From: Drosophila miranda | Taxonomy: Eukaryota > Arthropoda > Insecta > Diptera > Drosophilidae | Direction of reading: 5' to 3' | Length of the DNA stretch: 64,000 nucleotides | Assembly (NCBI RefSeq): GCF_003369915.1 | Contig: NC_046677.1 | Span: 5,084,001-5,148,000 of the forward strand | Part shown: piece by piece, positions 12,920 through 26,145 of the stretch | How the letters are laid out: each line of letters opens with the position of its first letter | Numbering within the stretch: the first letter of the stretch is position 1 | Translations under genes and position numbers: made by a program | The notes under the pieces: generated by a model | Database searches by the model: none | Told to the model about the DNA's origin: nothing | Seen by the model: the letters and a program-made list of their open reading frames with translations, nothing else

Positions 12920-13027
12920 ATTCTGGGAATATACCTTGATATTTCTCGAACACAACAGAATACCAACTGAATTCGCATTTGCATGGAAGTTACAATGAAA
13001 TCTGAAGCTCTTAGCTCGCATGGAGCT

Positions 13028-13059
13028 CTTATCATGATTCCTCAGGGCAGCATTATATA
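13028..13059 (-). promoter_or_regulatory. TATA box and GATA motif upstream of the coiled-coil gene
   Basis: On the minus strand TATATAA occupies 13059-13053, about 140 bp above the ATG at 12919. A GATAAG motif (CTTATC on plus, 13028-13033) follows it. The arrangement parallels the two neighbouring genes. Confidence 0.45.
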
Positions 13060-13165
13060 CTATGGGTTCTGCCCTGGTCACATCGGAGTTAAGGGTTATC
13101 AGTGTTTTACACAATTTAGCCTACGATTATGTTTGTATGAGATGAGCAATGATTGAGTCTGTACA

Positions 13166-13600
13166 ATGATCCTGGTATTTTTTGTAATATTATTTAATAT
13201 ATTTCTGAAAAAAATACTGGAAAAAATCCAATACAAAATTCTAATAGTATTTGCGGGTATTTTTATTTATTGTTTAATAATTCCATTATTCTTCAATTTC
13301 CTTGTATTAAGTATAAATATTATTTTAGTATCTTTCTGGTATATTTATTGATATTTATATTCTGATATATTAATATTATTTTTTCTGCTATATTTATAGT
13401 TTTTTATGGTATTTTATAAAAATTTTCTGGTTTATTTTTATTATTTTTCTGGTATTTTTATAGTATAATTCTGGTATATTTATATTATTTTTTTCTGCTA
13501 ATTAAATTAATGTATTTTTGATGTTATTTTATTGCATTTTTGTGGTATATTTACAGTATTTTTTCTGGTATATTTCTAGTATATTTACATATATTTATTT
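13166..13600. repeat. AT-rich degenerate tandem repeat
   Basis: Repeated variants of TTTTTCTGGTATATTTATAGTA fill this spacer between two fibrinogen-related genes. The spacing is irregular and the units have diverged. Its open frame on the plus strand is a by-product of the repeat. Confidence 0.65.
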
Positions 13601-13705
13601 TTTTATTCAGCAAGCATTAACAACAATCTTGAACAAGAATAAAATATAGATATTTTCTCCAATAACCGATTTCTATCTAGAGTACACAAAGGCTGGTTTT
13701 TTCGA

Positions 13706-14958
13706 TCACAAGGTCTCTCTGATCATAATGATCAATTCTTTCCATTCAGGAAGATCATCGAATGGCCTGAAGATAAAAAAGTTTAGTATTTGTTTAGTTC
13801 AATAGAAAATCATAAAATAATCAAAAATTCCATAGAGATATTTACAAAAATTGTTTCCTGAACAGAGCGTTGAGTGACACTGTCGTTGCCGTTTGTTGGA
13901 CGGAGTAGTTTCCGATTCTTGGAATTGTATTGAACGACTTGATAACGTAGTTTTCCTCTTCGTCGCCCATGTACACTTTTGTGCCTTTATAAACTTCAAT
14001 AGAATCGTCTAGAAATTTCAGCATGACAAAAACTTCGTGTGGCATTTCTCGTGTCATGAGATACAGGTTCTTTCGACCGATGAAAAATGAGTCGTACAGA
14101 TCTCCGAAACCCTTTTCTTTATATTGATTTAGCTTGTGGTCTAGGCTAGCAGATCCCTCAAGTTCTCGCAAAACGATTGCCCAACCAGATCCAGCGATAA
14201 TCGAGTTACAAAGCACCGAGAACGGTTCTGTCTCAGGAACATAGATCGTTCGGACCCCTTCGGTGCCTTCAAAGGTCTCACAGCTTCTCGGAAGGTACTT
14301 CTCCATCATCTGCTTGATATATTCATCCTTCTCTGCCAATAGCTTATCCTTTTCCTTTATTGATTTCTCCTTTTGCTCTAATATTTCATACTTTTGTATT
14401 AATTTGGATTTGACATCAGTTAATAATGACTCTTTGCTCGACAATTCGATCTTTAGTTTTTGCACATCTGCTGCATCGACTCGTTCCGTTCGCTGGGGTC
14501 TGGTGTCTTCTTGGAGATACCTAAGCTCGGAACTGAGTTGAAACTGCACCTTATGGACATCTTCGAGGGCTTGCTTTAGTACACTTTTCTGGTCACAAAA
14601 GTTGTTTCTCAATTGTTTACCGAGCGCCTCCTTTTCACTCTTACATTTGACGCTTTCAACTCTTTGCTCTCGGACCTCTTCCTCAAGTTGGTTAATTTGC
14701 GAATCCTTCTCCTGACACCTGGCCAAATACTGAAGCAGGGGCTTAACAATGGGATAGCAAACGAAACCGCACTGATCTTCCAGATCGCTTGCCATGAAAC
14801 AAGACTACAAATTGTATTTAAGAGATTTAAAACATTAATCTTTAATCATTGAATGTTATAACCTCTTGATCCACTCCGATGTCCGCCAGAGAATCAATAG
14901 CCAAATGGATCAGAACAAGCATAACAAAGAAGAGATATTTCCCGTAATTCATTTTCAT
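13706..14958 (-). CDS. Secreted coiled-coil fibrinogen-related protein
   Basis: Three complement exons, 14958-14863 (signal peptide MKMNYGKYLFFVMLVLIHLAIDSLA), 14804-13846 and 13766-13706, give 371 aa. Introns are phase 0 (after DQE) and phase 2, in the same places as in the gene at 11032-12919, so the two are paralogues. The mature protein begins SCFMASDLEDQCGFVCYP. It has a coiled coil at about residues 55-200 with only a few KEKDKLLAEKD-type units, then a reduced fibrinogen-like domain from SCETFEG (about 206) to the end. This keeps the first Cys pair (SCETF, VLCNS), GWAIVLRELEG, DSFFIGRKNLYLMT and the terminal WKELIIMIRETL. The GGWW subdomain and calcium-site region are missing, so sugar or acetyl-group binding of the classical kind is doubtful. 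The first of two nearby in-frame ATGs is used. Confidence 0.87.
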
Positions 14959-14995
14959 TCTTGATATTCTTGCACGTAAACAACTGAAACGCAAC

Positions 14996-15028
14996 TGAGT
15001 TTTCTTTTGTTACGGAATGGTATAAATA
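14996..15028 (-). promoter_or_regulatory. TATA/Inr core promoter
   Basis: On the minus strand TATTTATA starts at 15028 and a perfect TCAGTT initiator has its A at 14996, 32 bp downstream. The 5' UTR to the ATG at 14958 would be 38 nt. A GATAAG motif (CTTATC on plus) lies upstream at 15085-15090. Confidence 0.6.
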
Positions 15029-17421
15029 ACGAGAGTTCCACTGAAGTCTTCCCTACTCTGTTAATGCAAATGAGAGAATAATTTCTTATCGATGGAATGA
15101 GGAGGGCATTTAATCCCATTTCTGAAACCTATGATTAATTGCTGGAGTATATATTGGTGACTTCGTATCAGCTTTAAAAATATTGATTGTGTGTCCATTC
15201 ACTCTTATAATCTGTATAACTTTTCTTGTTTAAATAAAAGCTGAAATAAATTTTTAAATATAAATGGAATAAAATATAAAATAAAGAAATAATTTTATTT
15301 AATATAAAATATTCTTAGAAACTTCAAAATGTCGAAACAAAAAATCTAAGCTCGGAAAATATTAAAAACAAAAAGGTGGGACTTGTGAGTCACAGGCACT
15401 CAAAAGCTCGTAGCTCTGGGGCTAAAAGGGTTCGAAAACCAGGTGTTCAAATAGCCAAACGATTTTAATTTGTGTTCAACTCATTTAGTTTATTTTTCTG
15501 TTACTGTAACCCAATAGATATGATTTTTCTTTAAGATTCTGTGTTCTCGATTTACTCATTCCTTTAAAAGTCATGAAGAATATTCTAGAGACCAACGAGA
15601 ATCTGTTTCATGATTAATTTTACGATTATTACACACATTTTCGATTCTGTTTCAGTTTCGGTGAAGGTTTGTGTTTCCTTCCTTGTGCTGTGCCGAATTT
15701 TACGAGCATCGAAGTAAATTTTGAATGAAAAGAAATGTGCAATAAACGATAAAAACTTGAAAGGGAATATTTTGTGGCCCATACAATTCCTCCTCCGATG
15801 ATGATACGAGTATTTGTGTGATATTTAAACTCAATTTTTATATTCGACTACGGACGAACAGACACACAAAATAAATCAACTGTGAACATTCTGTTCCGGG
15901 GGCCTCTGGTCATAAAGTAAAAATTTGTTACAGAATCTGTACGAAAATATGTTGGAAATATGCAAATTTTCTTTAGTCCAAAGAATATTTTACGGCTATT
16001 CTGTGTGTGTCTGTGTGAGAAAGTTTTTCGAGAAGAAAAATCTGTGTGTGGATGAGAATTTGTCGTTGGCTACTGCGATTTCTTGACCATTTCCCATTTT
16101 CCACATTTTCCACATTTAAATGTAAATTAATGGCCGGTTAAGCTGTCAGTCTCTGGCTCTGGATCGCACTCTGGCCTGTGAGGTCGTCTAACAATTTTCG
16201 GTGGATGAATGGGAATGGACATCATCAGAGAACAGATTTGTGGTGTTAATTTGCTGTGAAATGTTGACTGACCGGTGGACCGGTGGACGGTGTGTACACC
16301 GTGTGGACCAGTTTGCCAGTTGATGTGGCCATTGCCTGTAATTAATTGTCTGTGTTTAATTTGGGTTAATTTTATTTATGGGCCAGCCTTCTTCGTCATT
16401 TACGTCTGAAACCAAGGAATACTTTTCACACGGAATACAATTACAGTATAATATTTCACATTTCCTACTTATTTTTTCTCCCTTTTGCCCCTCTTTTGTT
16501 TCAGTTTTTGTCTCTGGAAATCATTGCTGTTGTCAGTTCTTGTTCGCCTGCCTGCCCGTGACGTGGCAACACTGACAGGACACTTTTGACAGCCCAGAGA
16601 CAGCGAGGACTAAGCTTCTGCTAATGTCAACAGCAAACAGTTCAAAATTGAGCAAAAAAAAAAAAATAAAATAAAAATAAAAACGAAAGACAAACAAAAA
16701 GATAAATGTGGGAAAGAAATGTGCGAAAAGAAAGCGACTAGGTGAGTACTCTATAAAAGACTTGTTATTATTCCCTTGGAACTGCACCAGAACTCTGCTT
16801 GAATTTTATAAAAAAATCCCAATGTTAGGCATTTTAAATATATATTTATTTTTATAAATATTTCTTAAATGCAAACAAAAAATATTTGAGATTTATTGAA
16901 GGATTCTTTAAGGTTGGAAATGGCTTTGAAAAGCTTTTAAATATTGCTAAATAAAATTAATAATTACATTAAAAATACTTCAGATAAATACCACGTAATA
17001 TACTAAAAATACTATAAGTCCTTAATATAATGAAAATACAACACATACTTAATAATATATAAATTCTTATATTTAAATTTTAAAAAATAATCCCTGATCA
17101 GGTACTTATTTTATATCAAATATTATGAACACTTAAAGGCATAGAAAAAAACCATATAAAAGTTGTTTTTTTTTTAAATATGCCTACATAGGTAAAATCT
17201 TATTTAAATGCGGCTTAAATGAAATATAAATTTTTGCTTTCCCAGAAGAAATCTTCTCTCAAAAAGTAGTTGAAAAATTCCATGGTTCCCCGGTTTCTGT
17301 AGAGCATTTTTGAATATAAAATTGCTTTGTGGGAGCACTGAAGGAGGTCCGGGTCGAGCATCAAGACAGGGGAAAAACAAAAGCCGAGCAAGAAGCAACA
17401 GTGACACTGACAGTGGCACTG

Positions 17422-17474
17422 GCAGGCGGCAGGCGGCAGGCGGCAGGCAGGTCCAGGTCCAAGTCCAGGTCCCT
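17422..17474. repeat. GCAGGCG and CAGGTC short tandem repeats
   Basis: GGCAGGC units followed directly by CCAGGT/CCAAGT hexamer units. This is a compound simple repeat. Confidence 0.7.
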
Positions 17475-18277
17475 TCTACTTCCACACCCACTCTGCCATT
17501 CTGCCACTCTGACTCTGACAGTTGTCAACTGCTGTTGTTTGCTTCCTTTATTTCATATTTCTTTGCCATATTTCATATTCCCTCCGTTGTGCTCTCTCTC
17601 TCTCTCTCATTTGCTACCCGAGAATTTTGTCATATTTCTTATATACTGTCGTACTCGGACTCATACTCGTTCTCGTATTTTGTTGGAGGCTTCATTAATG
17701 TGCGACATTGGACTGCCTGAAAATCTCTGGGTTCAATCTACGATATGTGCATCAGTTTCTCACTTACCTAGGATTTGGCATTGTTTGTTTCCGCTGGCTC
17801 TCTGATCATAAATTTCCTTTTAACCAGTTTAGCCCGAGGTGGGGTTGGGGGCAAAAAAAAATATCATAAAATACAAAATGAAGTACGCCCGACATGACTC
17901 GGACACTCTAGAATTTATGTGACAATTTTGTTCAGAATAAATGACTGCTGCAGGACCAAAGCAAAGTGGAGGATGCCATGCCCCATATGTGTGTGTGTGT
18001 GTGTGTGTGAACGGTGGCATATTCAGGTTTATGTGAGGTATCTTAGGGGTATATTTGTTGGATGATTCACTTTGTGATCGGAACTAATGAAGAGGCGATT
18101 GTGTGCCTCGAGAAGAAGGTTTCCAGAGGTGTTAGGCGTTTGGATTAGTTATAACTCTACAAAACCAAGCAAAGCAACCGAGAGGCACTGCCGCATGATG
18201 CGTTTTCTAATTGCATGCCATTGGGTTCATTTTTTTAATTCAAAGAAAGATTTAGTTCTCTGCTTGGCAAAATCCTA

Positions 18278-18297
18278 ATACCCTCTATAAAGGGTAT
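18278..18297. repeat. Palindrome with ATACCCT/AGGGTAT arms
   Basis: ATACCCTCTATAAAGGGTAT, the same arms and the same CT start of the loop as the copy at 4961-4980. It lies just left of a CA microsatellite. Confidence 0.55.
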
Positions 18298-18320
18298 ATA
18301 AATTAGTTGGGTTAAAAGGC

Positions 18321-18324
18321 ACGC

Positions 18325-18356
<32 letters not shown>
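18321..18356. repeat. CA microsatellite
   Basis: CA dinucleotide run interrupted once by an A. Confidence 0.85.
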
Positions 18357-21129
18357 CGAAAAGATACCCATAGAAATGGGTTAGGAGAGAGGGATGCTGG
18401 CATTTGGCTCCGGCGATTGCCATTCCACAAAGCCCACAAAGTGGGTGCCCACTAAAAACTAACCCACTGGACACCAGGGGATGCCCATGGAAGGTGGGAG
18501 GGGTTGTGGCAGTGGCAGTGGCAGCAGCAGTGGCAGCAGCACTTCAGCACTTGGTCTCTCGATTCGCTTTTGGGGCTGTTGTTGTCGGTCATGTTGCATA
18601 AATCTCATTTTGGGCTTTATTTACTCTCTCGCACAAAATGGTGCACGTTTTCCAGATGCTTCTTTCTCTCTAACGTGTTATCCTATCTCTTTCTAACCTT
18701 CTAGTGCTGTCTCTTTCGGGCAAATAAATTCATTTAGTGGCATTTAGTGGCCCCTTTCACCTTATTGTCGTCCATGGGTCGTCGAAGGCAGGATCCTGTT
18801 CGTGCCCCCAGAGGGTTCATATGGTTCCATGGTGTGTGTGTGTGTATTTGTGTGTGTGTGTGTGCATTTTATGGCAGTTTCTGCGCTTTTGTGGCCAAAC
18901 ATGAAGTGAAAATTACACACATTTGGAAGGGACAATGCACACACACACATATGGCAATTGTTTTTCCCCGATTTCAGGGGAATGGGCTTGTGGGAGGGGT
19001 TTGTTGCGGCTGCTGCTGCTGCTGGATTTTGGCTTTAGTCGGCAGTTAATTTTCATATTTTCTAGCCGCACTCACGTACTGCCACAGCCCTCCCCCCTAA
19101 AAAAACCTCATACTCTTCTCTCATTCTGTGTGGACATTTTGTCGTAAATAAATTTAACAATTTATTTAGATTGCCATGACAGGCGGATGCTATTAAAAGC
19201 GAAATTTATGGGATCCTTTCGGCGCTTTCAGAAGGGAAATGGAAGATGCACAAATGAACTTTATGATGTTGCAAAAACCCAGCCGGGGGCCAAGGAACAG
19301 TAACCAAATAATGCATTTTTGGTGGGGGAAAACGGAAGAACCTAGGGGTAATTATAATGTAATGTGTATCCAAGGGTAGGTTGGGTTTTCGCTGGAAGAG
19401 TAATGGTGGTAATATTTTAGAGCAGATGGGTATTTTAAAATTTAAGGGAAGTAGGCATTTTTGGTGTGCTGCTAAGACACACTGGGAGAGAGATATTTAT
19501 AATAAAATACGATGCAAAAAATAATAAAAGAAATACTCTAAAAAAAAGAAATACCAAAAAATAATATATAAATAATATTAAGAAGAATAAAACTCTTGGT
19601 ATCCTTTATTTTCAATTCCATTTGTCATCAAATTACAAAAAGAAGACAAAATCTATTTTCTACACACCAAAGATCCCGCCCTAAAGATCTCCATCTCCAA
19701 CTTTTCTTCCTAAATGCCACTTGATGGCACAGGAAATGGATTTTCAATATATATCAAGATGCTGATGACAGCCAGCGATTAAAGATCTTTGACTGCCACG
19801 AAACCACTTGACCCGAGAGAGCTGTGCCATCAATTAGAAACTTGAACTCTGGTTTCCTGACAGATTGCCATTCAAAAAGACCCGGAATCCTAAAGTAGGG
19901 CACTTGTCGGACTGCCATCGTTCTAGATTTCTAAACACACAAATATGTTTTATTTTCGGTTGCGACGAAGGACAAGTTTTCATGAATATTAGTATAATTT
20001 ATGGACAACTCAAACCCGAAAAAAAAAACTGATAACTGGAAGGAAGTTTGGAGAAAAGGGTTAAAGGCTTTTCTTTGAAGGGCAACCGTGCGTTAAACAA
20101 ACTTCCTGCATAATCCCATAGACCCATGAATCTTGTCAACCCACAAACCCCCCGCTACCGCTGCAATATCTCTGATATCTCGGACCAAACTATGGAAAGT
20201 TAACCCCCCAAAAAACGCGAGGGTAGATATGCTTTTGTTTGCCTGAAATTGACTGATTACCCACAAAATTACCAACATTTATTTGTACGTAATTTGAGAC
20301 ATTAATAAAACGTTTTCCTTTCCTCAGTGGCAGGGCTCGGTCGCCTCGCTCGCTTGGGTGTTGGCTTGGACGTGTGTAGTGTTTCCCGGAAGTAACCCCT
20401 TTTCAAGCCTGGGATCTCTGACAGTTGCCCTATAATATTTCAAAGTTTGTAACATTTGTTACACTCTCAAATGACATGAGCTAATTAGCCCGAGAGACGA
20501 CGGACGACAGACGATGGTTGATGTGTTTTCTGATGTTAATTTGGTTTTATGACCGTTTCACAGGCGTTTTGAGTTTGGAATGGAAATACTAGAGTTCCGT
20601 GGGACTCAAAAAGGTTGAGTAGTGGCTGAAGATTCATCTTCTAACACTGGGAATGTGACAAAATATTGAAAATTCATAGATATCTCAAGTATATCTTAGT
20701 ATAAAGTTTTAATTTGAGCTGACAATTACCGCAAAAAGTATGTTAAAGATTTTTCGCCAATATTTCTTGCACTTTCCCTTAGAAAAATGTTACATTTCTT
20801 TTGATTTTTAATACTTTTTAATAATAACAAGTATAAGTATTATATTACGAGTTATTTAATATTTCAATAGTTTTTTTTGGGATAAAACAGCCAAATAGAC
20901 TCCAAATAAATTCGGTATGTTACAGATGATTTTAGAGGAGCAATACATTTGATCTTGACCCTGCCAACTGTCGTTTTGTGTCTTTTTATTTGTGAAAGAT
21001 TGAAATTCATTGCAAATTTGTGTAATTAGAAAAAAAATAAGACAAGTGTTAATTTATATTCATTCAAGATATTTGTATTATTTTTTAGATATTTTATTTT
21101 CTAAAACAAAACTTCCACCTTGCTAAAAA

Positions 21130-21345
21130 GTGACTCAAAACTCGACCAAAAACACTTTAAAAACATAAAATAAAATAAAAATCATATGCACTAAATATAA
21201 AAATATTATAATAAAATATAATAAATATAAAGTAATAATATTTAAATATAATAAGCATAAAATATTATAATTAAATATAATAAATATAAAATAATAATAA
21301 TTGAATATAATAAGCATAAAATAATAATAATTATTAATTATTATA
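21130..21345. repeat. AT-rich tandem repeat
   Basis: Several imperfect copies of a unit of roughly 60 bp built from AATATAATAAATATAAA and AATATAATAAGCATAAAA. It contains almost no G or C. Confidence 0.65.
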
Positions 21346-24300
21346 ATTATAATTTTTATTAGTTAACAAAAAAAAAAAAAATTAAAATAAATAAAATAGA
21401 AAATAATTTAAAATTTATTTTTAGGAATATTTGCTATTTAGAATTTAAAAATTTTAAATAACTTTACACAACCTTCTCTCCATATTTTTTTTTACAATTT
21501 TCTGACAATTGGCTCAAGTGCATAATTTAAGATGCAATCCGTATGTCGACCAAGTGTTGACGGAAGTTGTGAGAATCATTTAAATTTCTCATGTGTGTGT
21601 TGTGTTTTATTTAATTATATTTTAATTTTTTTTTTTTGTTAGAATTTCGAAGAACTAATTGAGCGTGTCTCATGAGGTTTCAGCACTTGAAACGAAGAAG
21701 CGAAGCGGCAACCGGCTGCCCGACTACCGACTACCGAGAACTCAATTTACTTTTTCATTAAAGCGAAAGACGACGCTGGCGATGAAGAGGTTGAGCGAAT
21801 GGATGGATGGACGGATGGTTGGATGGTTGGATGGAGATGCGGTGGAGAGCACTTGAATGCAGCTCCAATTATGGAGAGAAACTGGTGACGTCAGTTGGCG
21901 GCTCATAATGAAAACATTTAACCTGTCGTCGTCAGTGATTCGATTCGATTCGAACAACATGAAAATCATTCCTCCTTCAGAGCAAAATAAAAGAAAAAAA
22001 CCCTCCCTTCGGCCTATCCTATACCACTTTTTCAATTATATTCCGTGTGTATCTGTACGCTATGATCCTTTCGGGCTAAAAGAAAAGAACACTTGAGTGG
22101 AAATTGACAGAGAGGCAGGCACAGACACGGGCTGGCAGCCGGGGGTTTCAAGTTGAGTGGATAATACCACCTTTCCTTTTTACGCGGGCTTCTTGTTGTC
22201 ATTAATGAGACGTCTTCTTCAGGGTTCAGCGGGTCCTTCCATTACGGTTCTGGTTTTCTGTCTTCTGTGTTCTCTCTGTTCTGTTGCCGAGTCATTTCCA
22301 CTTCAAGTTGTCAAAGGAACTCCATGGACGGTGGTGCCTTGCCTTGCCTTGTCCCTTATCAACATCTTTTGCGTTTCTCTCGTGTGTGTTTTGGACATTT
22401 CGGGCATTATGTCGCGCCTACTTTTTCCGCCTTGTGCGCGCCTCAATGTTTAATGAGCGACGGACAAATTCCCGTCTTTGATCTTACGCTTCGTTTCTAA
22501 TTTGATTATAAACGCACTCGCTCACACACACTCGCTCCACTCTCTCTCTCTCCTGCTGCCACACTCTATTTCTGTTTCTGTGTATTCTAAAATGTCTTCA
22601 TTTTCGGCTTGAATGCTTGCCGCACTTTCGGACTCCCGTCCATTCCATTCCACCTCATTCCATGCCACCGATGCTGATGAGTACGCGCCGCGGCTTACTC
22701 AATGACGCGTTGAAAGTGCCATATAAAAGAAAACGACACGAGACAGGGACCCAAGCGAGAAGGAGATGCCACCACAGAGAGTTAGAAGACAAGAACAAGA
22801 CAGGGAGTAGGAGAGGGACAGACAGGGTGCAAAGGCGAGAGCGGAGAAGTCATGTCTGGGGTTAGGTGCTGACAGCATTTTAAATGAAATGAAAACGAGA
22901 TGCTTTCACTTTGCCTTTGCCTCGCCCTGGCAGTGGCGGGTAAATGTCTCACTTGGTTGACTTCTGCTGTTCCCCCCCATCGCCCCACACCGCCCCAACA
23001 TTGTGTCTCTCGACTGCCAGATTGCCAAAGTAAGCAGAAGTAATGTCAGCGACCTACATGAACTTCTGGGGGCGAACGGGGAGGGAACGGAAGGGTCTCC
23101 CTTGTGGAGTGTGTAAAAAGGGTTTAATGTGATGGCTGGCTTTAAAGGCGATTACCGCCAGCCAGTGGGGGGGTGGCGGAGTAGTGGGTGTGCGCTTTAC
23201 ATTTACATCAACATTAGATGCTGATTCAAATCGATCAACTGGAATGATGCGATGATATGATAATACCCCTATAATGGAAGGCATTCATTTAAATTTGAGA
23301 GCATTAGCATAAGAATTAAATAGAAAGACTAATAGAATCTAATTTGAGGTAGATATAAATCTATTAACAGAATTTAAATTGTATGTTAGGGCGTACTAAA
23401 AAAAGGGTTTCCCAGGAAACAGGCTTTTGAGCTTTGTTTCGACTTGAAATAGTTTTCTATTATCTAAATTTCTAAATACAAATTTTTTAAATATTAGAAT
23501 TACAAACATAAATATATAGTACATTTTTTTTAAATTTATTAAATTAAAATTTAAAATAAAAAAAAAACTTTTCTATAATTTTTAAAGTTTTAAAAAATGG
23601 TTTGACGGTCCTAAACAGGAAATAATATATGATTGACCTGACTGCCCTACTTCTTGGATTCTCATTCTATATTTCTCTCTTACAGAGTATCTTAGCAGTA
23701 AAGAATTAATTTTCATTATATTATATGCATAGGAATGATATTCTTTCCCTAAAGAAAATTCTAGAAAAAATAAATACACACATTTCCACCATCCAAAAAA
23801 AAAAAAAACAATCCCATAAAGCAGAGTCGGCATTTTTCATGTGTTCTGGGCTGGTTTCTGTTTTCTGTTTCTGTTTGCTCCGCTGAGAATGACGGCGGGG
23901 CCTGACAGCAAAATTCACACTTCATTTGAGGCACCTCACGCTTCCCGCAGAACCTGTAGCCGCGACCCATGCCACATCATACCCTCATCGGAGGATTAAA
24001 AACCCAAAACGAAAGCCAAGACGAGTGCTAATGTTGCGCATAATAATTTTGTACTAAATTAAATAGTGCGTGGGTCGGGCGGCGTCTCTGATGGATGTGT
24101 CGCTTTGCGTCGCCGTCTGTGCAACATGTTGCTTCTCCCTTATTGTTTTTTTCTCTTTCTTTTCTTTTCTTCATGCCACTTGAGCCACAAAGGATATAAT
24201 TTCGTTTTTATTGCACACGGTTTTGCCTCATCTCTCTGTCTGCCATGAATTCTTGTGTTTTTTTTCTTGTTGGTTTGTGAGGATTCATCAGCTATGCATG

Positions 24301-26097
24301 GCATGATGTTTGTTTTCACAAGGGTCCTTTACGACTTCTCCGGGCGTTTTGTTGCCACGAATACGACGTACACTCGTAATACAGTCGACTGGCCCGTACG
24401 GCTCTGGGTTAACTACTCATTCGCATTGCGTTTTAGTGTTAATTTATTGATGTGCCCGCTTATACGTCACGTGTGTGTCTCTCCATTCTCTTGGTCGCCG
24501 CCTTTGATGTGTTCCATAAATCACAGCTTGGGCGGGGGGTTTTGTGAGCATTTAGTAGATGTCTATATAAGAATTTATATGGGATTTTCTTTAAGCATTT
24601 TGCCTATTTTATGCGAAGAGCTATGAAAAAAGTTTTTATGGAATAGAGTTGGGTGTGAGGTGAGGTTTATAAATTGGTATTCCAGGATTATGATATTCTA
24701 AATGTATTCTTAATAAAACTATAGTCTACAGTAGGTCCAGAGCTATTGCCTGTACTAAGAAATACAACAAAAAATGTTAATCATTTAGTTTTATTTTGTT
24801 CTCGGGCTTTAGAGCGATACGCACGCCGTGTATTTTGTTTTTGCATTTTCGGGTTTTTTTTAATTTTTCGCTTGTGTGTCTGGCTATGTGTGGCTCTATG
24901 CAAACCTTAAATAATAAAATAAATATTTAATTAAAGGAATTAATAATCATTAAAAAATTTATAAATTTTGTAATTAATATTTGATTAATAATCATTAAAA
25001 TAATTTTATTAATTTTTAAATAACAATAAATAAATAAAATTAATTAAATATATTTTTTTTAAATGTTGAGGAATTTAATCCCATAAAACATGCAAATTGA
25101 CTAAGCTACTTTGTAATAGAGAAAGAAAGAGAGTTATTGCTTCAGGATTCTTCTTTCTGGATGTCCTGCTTCTGTATCCACAGATATACGATTCTTTGCT
25201 TGTAAATCCCGCCAAATAAACTGCTGAAAACCTTAATCTTCTTCCTCATTTGATTTCTATTCATGGAATTCCCACCTTAGTCCCTTTCGTTTTTAATATT
25301 CCACCACCGTTGGCCTGCCTTTAACTTTGAATCATTGCCTGGAATTGATCTTTTGGTTGAATTCCCTTTTTGATATACACATTTCCCGCCACATGTTTAA
25401 ATGTGCAAAACGTTCACCTCTTCATATATCATAATCAAATCGAGCAGAAGAGAAAACATTGCCAAATGTTCGCCCGCTCGCTCGCACAGCAAACAACAGA
25501 AATATTTATGGCCAAACATAAAAATCTTTACGACCTTCCCGATTCAATCAGGGCCAGAAAAGAGAACACAGAACCGAGAACAGAGCAGCAACTGGCGGGT
25601 CCCGTTCCCAACGACTGGGCATGGCGCTTCCTGGCGTACGAGGAATACAACAGGATATAGCCATCCATAAGGTGTTTCCATGTGCTTCTGCCCCATGTGT
25701 GTGCTCTGTGTGCTCGGTGCGGTGCGCGCTCGCCTTGATAAAGAGAACATAAATTATGGGCTCTATATATCATTGGAAAATCTATCGACAAGGCTGCATT
25801 TTTATGGCCATGCCGCCGCCGTTGCCGCCGGAGGAGAAGGAGAACGAATTTAACGAGCCTTCGAGAGTCGAGAGCCGTCTCTGGCGATGTTTATTGATTT
25901 ACTTGCTAATTTTTCAGCCCAGATTCAAGAAGCGGCAGGACTCTGTTTCTCTCAAGGCTGGGAGTGCGGTCAATCAAGGACAGCAGCAGCAGCAGCAGTA
26001 GGCTGGCTGAAAGGCAGGCAGGCGGGCCATTGTCCTTGATTTATGGTCCGTCATTCATTGCCAGCCACCAAAGTTGACACTTCTGCGTATATCCCGC

Positions 26098-26145
26098 AGT
26101 CTCGGTGTCCCGGTGTCCCGGAGTCCCGCAGTCCCGGAGTCCCCT
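26098..26145. repeat. Short minisatellite of GTCCCGGA type
   Basis: Five or so tandem copies of an 8- to 9-bp unit (GTCCCGGTGTCCCGGAGTCC), in otherwise unremarkable DNA. Confidence 0.7.

Noticed and set aside
12797-13114. A 105-codon frame starting MCKTLITLNSD as a separate small gene
   Set aside because: Its 3' half is the signal-peptide exon of the coiled-coil gene and its start lies in the promoter and 5' UTR.
18321-18356. CA repeat considered as a possible CRISPR-like or regulatory array
   Set aside because: It is an ordinary dinucleotide microsatellite in a eukaryotic genome.
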